Source: Candidatus Helarchaeota archaeon
GTDB lineage: Archaea > Asgardarchaeota > Lokiarchaeia > Helarchaeales > HEL-GB-A
Reading direction: 5' to 3'
Length of the DNA stretch: 5,138 nucleotides
NCBI GenBank assembly: GCA_013375405.1
Contig: JABXJU010000265.1
Span: forward strand, 1-5,138
The notes beneath the pieces were generated by a model. It saw nothing but the letters and a program-made list of their open reading frames with translations, did not search any database and was not told the DNA's origin. Made by a program: the position numbers and the translations under genes. Position 1 is the stretch's first letter. Every line of letters starts with the position of its first letter. Of the stretch, positions 1 to 5,136 are shown piece by piece.

Positions 1-210
1 ATCTCTACCGGTCATCATGTTCCGTAGGGCCAAAAATCCTCCTACAATAATTACTGCAGATAGCGAGAGTAATATATAAAATGAAATTTTATTATAAGTA
101 GGAGCACTTAACAATCCAGTATTAAAGTCAAAATTTTTATTTGTAAATAAGTAAAGTCCCAACATAAATAGTAGAATTCCGCTTACCAATCTATTCTTCT
201 CTACATCCAT
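1..210 (-). CDS. Small multi-helix membrane protein, paralogue 3 of a tandem cluster (partial, C-terminus off window)
   Basis: Function unknown. The minus-strand frame opens with ATG at 210-208 and stays open to the window edge, giving the first 70 residues. The start is MDVEKNRLVSGILLF, followed by a hydrophobic helix at about residues 8-22 and a second at about 43-62. After the second helix comes GGFLALRNMMTGRD. The opening 'NRLVSGILL' matches 'NKAIAGLII' and 'NKRIGGIII' of the two genes upstream, and 'ALRNMMTG' matches their 'LLRNRTLG' and 'LIRDNPG', so all three are paralogues. By analogy the full protein should be about 137 aa with four helices. An SD site, GGAGATGA, ends 4 nt before the ATG. 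A 41-bp gap to the upstream gene on the same strand suggests one operon. I recognise no named family. Confidence 0.82.
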   Translation of the reverse strand, partial: MDVEKNRLVSGILLFMLGLYLFTNKNFDFNTGLLSAPTYNKISFYILLSLSAVIIVGGFLALRNMMTGRD

Positions 211-214
211 ATCT

Positions 215-222
215 TCATCTCC
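215..222 (-). promoter_or_regulatory. Shine-Dalgarno site of the partial membrane-protein gene
   Basis: On the minus strand this reads GGAGATGA, a 7 of 8 match to the archaeal consensus GGAGGTGA, and it lies 4 nt before the ATG at 210-208. The same core precedes the other two genes of this cluster, which supports the chosen start. Confidence 0.7.
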
Positions 223-251
223 ATTTTACCTAAGAACGAATTTATTTTCGT

Positions 252-665
252 CTATTCTGTCTCAAAACCACCCCTTTTGCCAATAAACGCACCAATAACA
301 ACAAGCACAGGATAAGTAAGAAAGTTAATACTGATATGGAGCAAAGATAAAACCATTTCCCTTAGTGTCATAGTACCTGTATAAGCAATGCCCCATAATG
401 TCATGTTAGCAATCCCCCACCCTAGAAAGATAAATCCAAAAATAAGAGCTAGCGTGGCACCGAGAGTTCGGTTTCTGAGGAGCAAAATTCCGCTCATCAT
501 GATCATTGGAATGAGCAGATAATGTATGCTGAATGCAATGGAAAAATATGTTTTGAACGGCTCTCCATCCCAACCATATTTCCACCAAGTATTTAAAAAG
601 AAAAGTTGAAAACATCCCGTTATAAATATGATTAATCCTGCAATCGCCTTATTCGACTCTCCCAT
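252..665 (-). CDS. Small four-helix membrane protein, paralogue 2 of a tandem cluster
   Basis: Function unknown; an integral membrane protein of 137 aa. Hydrophobic helices are visible at about residues 8-25, 41-63, 70-94 and 103-129. A short polar loop 'LRNRTLG' lies between helices 2 and 3, and the tail is charged (GKRGGFETE). There is no cleavable signal peptide, so the first helix is probably a membrane anchor. It aligns along its length with the neighbour at 719-1132: 'GILLLRNRTLGATL..FGFIFLGWG' against 'GIMLIRDNPGSKL..GGIVLACWG', and at the end 'REMV...YPVLVVIGAFIGKR' against 'RELV...VPAMLIVGASVGMR'. Both are exactly 137 aa. The ATG at 665 is supported by the SD GGAGATGA 7 nt upstream. 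Gaps of 53 bp upstream and 41 bp downstream, all on one strand, suggest an operon. No catalytic motif is visible. Confidence 0.88.
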   Translation of the reverse strand: MGESNKAIAGLIIFITGCFQLFFLNTWWKYGWDGEPFKTYFSIAFSIHYLLIPMIMMSGILLLRNRTLGATLALIFGFIFLGWGIANMTLWGIAYTGTMTLREMVLSLLHISINFLTYPVLVVIGAFIGKRGGFETE

Positions 666-672
666 TATAACT

Positions 673-680
673 TCATCTCC
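673..680 (-). promoter_or_regulatory. Shine-Dalgarno site of the middle membrane-protein gene
   Basis: On the minus strand this reads GGAGATGA, ending 7 nt before the ATG at 665-663. It contains an ATG of its own that begins a 3-codon frame ending in TAA, and that TAA overlaps the real start as TAATG. Confidence 0.7.
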
Positions 681-718
681 ATTTCACAAAAAACTAAAAA
701 TTTTCTTTATTATCCACT

Positions 719-1132
719 CTACTCATCCATCCGCATACCTACGGAGGCACCAACAATCAGCATTGCTGGTACGAAGGTTACATTAATTACCAATTCACGA
801 ATATATGGCAAGGCAACATCTGGAGGCGGCGGTCCCCCTGCAAGCATCGACACTATATTCACGAATAATAAAAAATACCCCCAACATGCAAGAACTATCC
901 CGCCCATCAAAGATAGTTTGCTGCCAGGATTATCTCTGATGAGCATAATCCCGCCAATTAAAGCCAATCCAAAACCCGTACCTAAAAGTAAATACGTAAT
1001 TATTAACAAAATAGATTCGGGACCAGGCATTATACCCCAAGTAACAATTAAACTTCCATTTTCACCAAACAAATATATGCATGAAAATATCAATATAATA
1101 ATGCCACCTATTCTCTTATTTGTCACCGTCAT
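719..1132 (-). CDS. Small four-helix membrane protein, paralogue 1 of a tandem cluster (start corrected)
   Basis: Function unknown; an integral membrane protein of 137 aa beginning MTVTNKRIGG. Hydrophobic helices lie at about residues 8-23, 41-66, 73-98 and 112-133. Between helices 3 and 4 is a loop with four prolines (AGGPPPPDV). The frame is open further upstream, to a TTG at 1180 and an ATG at 1177. I place the start at 1132 because an SD, GGAGATGG, sits 7 nt before it, because this gives the same length as the neighbour at 252-665, and because the N-terminus then lines up with both paralogues ('NKRIGGIII', 'NKAIAGLII', 'NRLVSGILL'). This is the first gene of the minus-strand cluster and diverges from the gene at 1283. 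A leaderless start at 1177 cannot be excluded and would add 15 polar residues. Confidence 0.85.
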   Translation of the reverse strand: MTVTNKRIGGIIILIFSCIYLFGENGSLIVTWGIMPGPESILLIITYLLLGTGFGLALIGGIMLIRDNPGSKLSLMGGIVLACWGYFLLFVNIVSMLAGGPPPPDVALPYIRELVINVTFVPAMLIVGASVGMRMDE

Positions 1133-1139
1133 TACATTT

Positions 1140-1147
1140 CCATCTCC
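1140..1147 (-). promoter_or_regulatory. Shine-Dalgarno site that decides the start of the first membrane-protein gene
   Basis: On the minus strand this reads GGAGATGG, 7 nt before the ATG at 1132-1130. It lies inside the longer open frame, so it argues for internal initiation at 1132 rather than at 1177 or 1180. Confidence 0.65.
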
Positions 1148-1210
1148 TATTTTGCCCATGGAGGTTCTTTTTTTCATCAAATTAGTTGAATAACCTACTT
1201 TATTCTCAAA

Positions 1211-1218
1211 TTTTTAAA
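1211..1218 (-). promoter_or_regulatory. Candidate TATA box for the minus-strand membrane-protein cluster
   Basis: On the minus strand this reads TTTAAAAA, like the archaeal box A. A start of transcription about 26 bp downstream, near 1188, would leave a leader of about 55 nt that holds the SD at 1140-1147. The region is AT-rich, so a chance match is possible. Confidence 0.4.
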
Positions 1219-1250
1219 TGCGTTATTCCACCAATAATACAACTTAAAAA

Positions 1251-1260
1251 ATTTTTATAA
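1251..1260 (+). promoter_or_regulatory. Candidate TATA box for the small gene and sugar kinase
   Basis: The sequence ATTTTTATAA is centred about 26 bp before the ATG at 1283, which is the usual archaeal TATA-to-start distance. There is no SD-like sequence between the two, so the transcript is probably leaderless or nearly so. Confidence 0.5.
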
Positions 1261-1282
1261 TAAAAGTATTTCGTTCTAGAAT

Positions 1283-1519
1283 ATGGAAGCTAAAATTTTT
1301 GAAGTTTTAAAAGATTTGACCTTTGTTAATGCGGTGATCGCTACGGAATTAATTCGAATAACCGAAAATACGGCTCTTATGGCAAATAAGCCGCCTGATA
1401 AAGTGGCGAAGTGTGGGATAGAGCATCAAAAATTAAACGAAAAAATTATTGAGTTAGTGGAAAAATATAATAAGCCTACAACCATCAAACCTCTCGTAGA
1501 TCATGTTCTAAAACATTAA
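1283..1519 (+). CDS. Unknown 78-aa helical protein
   Basis: I do not recognise this protein. It is 78 aa, soluble-looking and mostly helical. One amphipathic helix is likely at about residues 2-34, a second charged one at about 38-62, and a short one at 67-78. Prolines at 37-38, 65 and 70 mark the breaks. It has a single cysteine (C44) and no metal-binding cluster, membrane segment or signal peptide. A TATA-like box sits about 26 bp before the ATG and no SD is present, which fits a leaderless transcript and supports this start. The sugar-kinase gene begins 28 bp after the stop on the same strand, so co-transcription is likely and a functional link to the kinase is possible. Codon use and AT content resemble the neighbours. 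Confidence 0.72.
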   Translation: MEAKIFEVLKDLTFVNAVIATELIRITENTALMANKPPDKVAKCGIEHQKLNEKIIELVEKYNKPTTIKPLVDHVLKH

Positions 1520-1547
1520 ATACAATTTACTGCTCCGTTGGATACCA

Positions 1548-2615
1548 ATGCTGGAAATAAGCGTGCCTGGAAGGATTTGTATCTTTGGAGAAGACCTTGA
1601 TTACATGAACCTCCATGTGATTACGGCTGCGATAAATCTGAGGATGCATATTAAGGGCGATGTTTCTGAAGATGGCATGATTTCCATTTACTATCAGGAC
1701 CTCAAGGAGCATGATCGATTTCCAATAGATAGACCTGCGCATTATCGCAAAAAACGAGACTATATCCGAGCAACCTTTAATGTTTTAACGCGTAAAGGAT
1801 ATGAGATACCCCAAGGTGTTACGGCAACTATTTGGAGCGAGATCCCTATTGGACGAGGATTAGCCAGCTCATCAGCCTTAACGGTAATTTGGATTGCTTT
1901 TCTAAATGAGTTGTTTAATTTCAAATTGACAAAGGAAGAAATTGCTGAGCTTGCCTACCTCTCTGAAGTCGTTGAAAATAATGAATCAGGGGGAAATATG
2001 GATCACTACACCTGTTCCTTAGGTTCTGGCATGCATATAGACTGTTCTAGTAATGAAATAACCCACCTCAATTTAGATCATTTGGCAGAATCCATTGTAA
2101 TTGCCGACACGTGTATTGTCAAAAAGGAATTAGTGCATACAGAACGTAAGCGGAATATTATGGAAGGAATAAAATGGTTTTCAAAATTTGTTAAAAATTT
2201 TGATTTAAAAACGGTTGAATGTGAGGAATTGGAACCAATTTTACCTCAAATTCCATCCACTCCTTTGAAACATGCTCGTGCTATCATACGCCTTCGCGAT
2301 ATAACGGAAGAAGCCGAAAAAGAACTCACTGATGGCGTTGGCAATCCTGAAAAAATTGGTCAATTGATTAATGCCTTTCATCAAGAATTAATTCAAGGGT
2401 TTAATAATAGCACAGATATGACAGAAAAACTCATTCAGGAGGCTAAACAAGCCGGGGCGCTAGGAGGAAAAATCATTGGATCAGGCTTTGGAGGTTGTGT
2501 CTTACTTTATTGTCCCAGAAAGCAAAAAGAAGTTGCACAGGTGGTAGAGAACTGCGGAGGTCAACCCTATATCGTCCAAATTGATGAAGGTATTCGCGTG
2601 GATTTTAAGGAATAA
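1548..2615 (+). CDS. Galactokinase-like GHMP sugar kinase
   Basis: Predicted cytosolic ATP-dependent sugar 1-kinase of the GHMP superfamily, closest in style to galactokinase (355 aa; the family is usually about 340-400). Motif 1 is at residues 7-19 (PGRICIFGEDLDY), motif 2, the ATP phosphate loop, at 98-111 (EIPIGRGLASSSAL), and motif 3 near the C-terminus at 307-321 (GGKIIGSGFGGCVLL). The probable catalytic pair is R9 and D152, the latter in 'GGNMDHYTCSLG', which corresponds to 'CGxMDQ' of galactokinases. Motif 1 departs from the classic GRxNxxGEHxDY: Asn is Cys11 and the galactose-contacting His is Asp16, so the substrate may not be galactose. No other Leloir-pathway gene is in the window. 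The start is supported because motif 1 lies at the expected distance from the N-terminus. It follows the 78-aa gene by 28 bp and ends at a T-rich tract. The superfamily is sure; the substrate is not. Confidence 0.93.
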   Translation: MLEISVPGRICIFGEDLDYMNLHVITAAINLRMHIKGDVSEDGMISIYYQDLKEHDRFPIDRPAHYRKKRDYIRATFNVLTRKGYEIPQGVTATIWSEIPIGRGLASSSALTVIWIAFLNELFNFKLTKEEIAELAYLSEVVENNESGGNMDHYTCSLGSGMHIDCSSNEITHLNLDHLAESIVIADTCIVKKELVHTERKRNIMEGIKWFSKFVKNFDLKTVECEELEPILPQIPSTPLKHARAIIRLRDITEEAEKELTDGVGNPEKIGQLINAFHQELIQGFNNSTDMTEKLIQEAKQAGALGGKIIGSGFGGCVLLYCPRKQKEVAQVVENCGGQPYIVQIDEGIRVDFKE

Positions 2616-2640
2616 CTTTTTTATATTGTCCCTTTTTTTT
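2616..2640 (+). terminator. T-rich terminator-like tract after the sugar kinase
   Basis: Directly after the kinase stop come a run of six T (2617-2622) and a run of eight T (2633-2640), without a clear stem. Archaeal transcription commonly ends at such U-tracts. The part TTTTTTATA could also serve as a TATA box for the gene starting at 2671. Confidence 0.5.
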
Positions 2641-2670
2641 AAAATCAATGAATGATGTTAGGGATCTAAG

Positions 2671-2856
2671 ATGAGCATTGAGAGACGACGACGCCTAAGG
2701 AAGAAAATTAAAGGTTCAAAATCAAAGAAAGAGAAGAAAGAAAAAAGACAAAGAGGCAATCCTAAAAGAGAGCCAAGTTCTGAAGAAATCGAAGCTCGAA
2801 AAAGAGCTCAACGCCTTGGTATGTTCGATAAAAAGAAGAAACTCTATAAAAAATAA
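2671..2856 (+). CDS. Very basic 61-aa protein, probably nucleic-acid binding
   Basis: Unknown protein of 61 aa with 17 Lys and 11 Arg against 7 Glu and 1 Asp, so net charge is about +20. Residues 5-8 are four arginines, residues 11-33 are a Lys/Arg/Glu-rich low-complexity stretch, and a more ordinary segment, PSSEEIEARKRAQRLGMFD, lies at 35-53 before a Lys-rich tail. The likely role is binding RNA or DNA, or a ribosome-associated part; this is inferred from charge only. The 'RKRAQRLGM' segment, a basic helix ending in R-x-G, resembles the repeated 'RAERFG' motif of the eukaryotic RNA-binding Tho1/SARNP C-terminal region, but the match is short. It stands alone, 55 bp after the kinase and 112 bp before the next gene. 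A coding call is favoured by the clear start, lack of internal stops and non-random composition, yet A-rich DNA can produce Lys-rich frames by chance. Confidence 0.68.
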   Translation: MSIERRRRLRKKIKGSKSKKEKKEKRQRGNPKREPSSEEIEARKRAQRLGMFDKKKKLYKK

Positions 2857-2968
2857 TACCTTTGTTACAGACTTCAGAAAGTTAATAATTACCATTTGAT
2901 AAGTATATCAATAGATTGAAGGCTTCTTGAAATTGTTATTGATTAATAGGTAATTAGGGAAAATCCAT

Positions 2969-3793
2969 ATGTTTAGAGATATCTGGATTATTGAAAAGAT
3001 GGGCGGACGTTGTCTTTTTCATAGAAGCTACGGATCTTTGAAACTCGATCCGGACCTACTTTCTAGCTTTCTTACTGGGCTAAATGCTTTCAGTGAGGCA
3101 GAATTAGGCGATACGGGCATTGAAAGTATTGAAATGGGCAATATGAAATGGGTTTATATCAATTGGGAGGGTAAAGTGCTAGTAGTGGCCGCCGCTGATA
3201 AACATGATGATACCACTGCACTTAACCACCAATTAAACGTTATTTGCACTTTATTCTTGGGACAATTCGATATTGACAAGGATGAAAATTATTTTCGAAA
3301 TTGGGGTGGAAATGTTACAGCTTTCGATCAGTTCTCACCCAAATTAAATGAACTAATTCAATCCTGGGAAGCTGTTTCACAAGTTACTAATATTGCGAAA
3401 TTTATGAACCTTCTTGAGGTTTATCAACAAATCTTCCATGCATTTGCAAAAGTCCTTCCTGCAATAAAACCTGAAGGTCGGGCGCAGTTAGCTAAGAGAA
3501 TGAACGCAATAAAGGATAACCTCCCCTTAATCTTCCAAAATATCTCATATGGCAAAACTGGTTGGAACGTTCTTTCTGTTCTCATTACTGCCGGTCAGTG
3601 CACAGAAGACATGCTCCGGGAAGGACTGCAAAATATTTTGAAGTCCTTTATCAATGAAATGAAGGCTATTTTTAAACAAGAATTATTTTTTGAAATTGCA
3701 AAGAAACTAGTATATCCCAAATTATTAGCAGATTGGATACGAATTCGCGAATTAGAAATTGATTCTTTCTTGGTTGAAATTTTTTTGAGTTAA
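2969..3793 (+). CDS. Longin/roadblock-like domain protein with a helical C-terminal half
   Basis: Probable Asgard-type protein of the longin/roadblock fold class, 274 aa, cytosolic. Residues 1-102 follow the longin order: a beta hairpin (MFRDIWIIEKMGGRCLFHRSYG), a helix (about 27-44, LDPDLLSSFLTGLNAFSEAE), three strands (51-57, 60-65 and 69-76, ending VLVVAAADK), then a helix (82-100). Residues 125-274 are almost wholly helical, with long amphipathic helices at about 125-165 and 212-270, and no motif I recognise. The opening 'RDIWII-K-G---LFHR-YGS' and the 'SFLTGLNAF...IESIEMG' core are typical of large Asgard families that accompany small GTPases. In eukaryotes the fold occurs in Mon1/Ccz1, Fuz and trafficking adaptors. 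A GTPase-regulatory or membrane-scaffold role is inference. No membrane helix or signal peptide is present. The stop overlaps that of the convergent gene by 4 bp. Confidence 0.85.
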   Translation: MFRDIWIIEKMGGRCLFHRSYGSLKLDPDLLSSFLTGLNAFSEAELGDTGIESIEMGNMKWVYINWEGKVLVVAAADKHDDTTALNHQLNVICTLFLGQFDIDKDENYFRNWGGNVTAFDQFSPKLNELIQSWEAVSQVTNIAKFMNLLEVYQQIFHAFAKVLPAIKPEGRAQLAKRMNAIKDNLPLIFQNISYGKTGWNVLSVLITAGQCTEDMLREGLQNILKSFINEMKAIFKQELFFEIAKKLVYPKLLADWIRIRELEIDSFLVEIFLS

Positions 3794-4629
3794 ATTAGGA
3801 TTGCATTAAATTTATCGATTAAAGCCTCAACAATTGGTCCAAGTGCGATGTTCGTATCAGTTATCATGTAATAGTAATACGGAACTCCTCCGTACCCAAC
3901 TGATGCACCGCCAAGGATATCCGAAATTTCCGTTCTTACTCCAGAATTCGTCATTACTACTAAGCGTGGTTCTAACCCTGGGAGCGATACATAATTGTGA
4001 AAAATTTCACCGTTTTGTAGACTTGATCCTTTGTTTCCGCTGTTATTCAAATAAATTTCAGTTTCAGCTCTGTCCATACCATAAGTATAGAGAATTGAGT
4101 TGTCGAATGAGGTGATAAAACATCCAAAAACATCACCTGGAAACTCTCTTTTTATTATACTATCTGCGGCGGTATTCAATTGCTTCGTCTTTTTATAAAT
4201 CATCTCCCATGCAACATTGTCCATCAAAGTATATTCTATGAATGTACGTTCGTCCTTTGTAAGGTTCGGAACTTTCCCCACTTTTAACATATTCTCGTAC
4301 CGAAATAAAACCTTATTATAAATCCATTGAATCTTGTAATTTACCATTTCGTGAAATTGGTAGGGATCTGTAAAAATTAGAATCATATACTTCCCAATAA
4401 AACTATAAACTCCATCAATTCCAAAAGGATCATCATGATAATCAACTGGCCGTAATCGAATATACGAAATATCTTGTTTATAACTGCTTGCAAAACTTGA
4501 AAGTGCCGCTAAAAATCCCGAAATTAAAATTGGGCTGCCTTCATGAAAGGCCACGAGTTTATCAGACCATGAATCAAGGAATAATGGAATTCCTGTTTGA
4601 CTCTGAATTGCAATTCCTAGTACCGCCAT
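3790..4629 (-). CDS. Longin/roadblock-like protein with two probable lobes
   Basis: Probable cytosolic protein of the longin/roadblock fold class, 279 aa. Residues 2-18 form a beta hairpin (AVLGIAIQSQTGIPLFL), followed by a helix at about 32-50, strands at 54-64, 72-78 and 80-87 (the last YMILIFTD), and a helix at 90-113. After a helical linker (about 120-160) a second alternating unit follows: strands at 167-174 and 178-184 (FGCFITSF, SILYTYGM), 208-215, 221-227 and 250-256, and a final helix at 263-277. Two tandem longin-like lobes are therefore plausible, though the second is less clear. No catalytic motif, transmembrane segment or signal peptide is seen. The family would fit GTPase regulation or membrane-complex assembly in an Asgard archaeon, by analogy only. 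The ATG at 4629 is the first in frame with the fold; a weak purine-rich stretch (GGAAG) precedes it. It converges on the gene at 2969-3793. Confidence 0.82.
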   Translation of the reverse strand: MAVLGIAIQSQTGIPLFLDSWSDKLVAFHEGSPILISGFLAALSSFASSYKQDISYIRLRPVDYHDDPFGIDGVYSFIGKYMILIFTDPYQFHEMVNYKIQWIYNKVLFRYENMLKVGKVPNLTKDERTFIEYTLMDNVAWEMIYKKTKQLNTAADSIIKREFPGDVFGCFITSFDNSILYTYGMDRAETEIYLNNSGNKGSSLQNGEIFHNYVSLPGLEPRLVVMTNSGVRTEISDILGGASVGYGGVPYYYYMITDTNIALGPIVEALIDKFNAILI

Positions 4630-5013
4630 ATTTTTTCTTCCATCTTCATTCCTGTGAGAGTATAGATATGATTGATGGATATTAAAGTTTCAATATTTCT
4701 TCTCAGATAAGGATTCTGTCAGAAATCATTTGTCTGTTACCATCACTCATTTAAAGTTGATTTTTAGTCAACAAATTTATTAGAACTTTTTTCACGGTTA
4801 AAAATGTATTTTTTCTTCTTCTTTATCCACTTGAATAACTTTAATCCATATGAAGTTCCATGAATTACAATTGCTAAATAATCATCAATGAATTAAAGCT
4901 CAACATTTATCTAAGTTAAGACGAAACTATATCTATATATAAAAGTTTAAATCAACATTATAAAATTAGATATAGAATGGTATTAAACGGAAAATCCAGT
5001 TCTAATATAGCTC
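4630..5013. other. 384-bp AT-rich intergenic region without a convincing gene
   Basis: I see only short frames here (under about 20 codons), no tRNA-like cloverleaf and no repeat array. It holds the probable promoter of the longin-like gene, a pyrimidine-rich stretch at 4809-4828 on the plus strand, and a 9-bp inverted repeat (CTATATCTA at 4927-4935, TAGATATAG at 4967-4975) with a 31-bp spacer. At this AT content the repeat may be chance. Confidence 0.6.
4679..4687 (-). promoter_or_regulatory. Candidate TATA box for the minus-strand longin-like gene
   Basis: On the minus strand this reads CTTTAATAT. A transcript starting about 26 bp downstream, near 4657, would have a leader of about 28 nt before the ATG at 4629. 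The match is weak and the DNA around it is AT-rich. Confidence 0.28.
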
Positions 5014-5136
5014 TTAATTGAGTTGGACTTGAAAATACTTAAAAATTGAAGTAAGTGCCCCCCCTGTAACATTTAAATTATAACGATCCAATTGTAAACG
5101 AGTTATCGGTGCGTTATCATGACCGAGGAAAAGATC
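5014..5136 (-). CDS. Possible C-terminal end of a minus-strand gene (partial, N-terminus off window)
   Basis: A minus-strand frame is open from the right edge for 40 codons and stops with TAA at 5016-5014. The peptide has a protein-like mix of residues (…GHDNAPITRLQLDRY, then NLNVTGGALTSIFKYFQVQLN at its end in two adjoining pieces) and the DNA here is less AT-rich than the gap to its left. I recognise no family. The frame crosses a run of seven G on the minus strand (5058-5064), where a sequencing indel would change the reading. The alternative is a plus-strand gene starting at 5119 (MTEEKI...), and the two are hardly compatible; I favour the minus frame slightly. Confidence 0.4.
   Translation of the reverse strand, partial: DLFLGHDNAPITRLQLDRYNLNVTGGALTSIFKYFQVQLN

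Noticed and set aside
406..615. 69-codon minus-strand frame inside the middle membrane-protein gene
   Set aside because: It overlaps a better-supported gene on the same strand in another frame, has no SD, and its composition is not protein-like.
918..1193. 91-codon plus-strand frame opposite the first membrane-protein gene
   Set aside because: Antisense shadow of a hydrophobic gene; the minus-strand reading has paralogues and an SD, this one has neither.
1527..1742. 71-codon minus-strand frame at the start of the sugar kinase
   Set aside because: It lies opposite the conserved kinase motif 1 region, so it is an antisense shadow.
3834..4115. 93-codon plus-strand frame opposite the second longin-like gene
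   Set aside because: The composition, rich in Cys, Ser and Leu, is typical of an antisense reading, and the minus-strand protein has a regular fold pattern.
4488..4685. 65-codon plus-strand frame over the N-terminus and leader of the second longin-like gene
   Set aside because: Antisense to a well-supported N-terminal domain; no promoter or SD of its own.
4927..4975. 9-bp inverted repeat, considered as a terminator or operator
   Set aside because: The arms are almost pure A and T, the spacer is 31 bp and no T-run follows; chance is likely at this composition.
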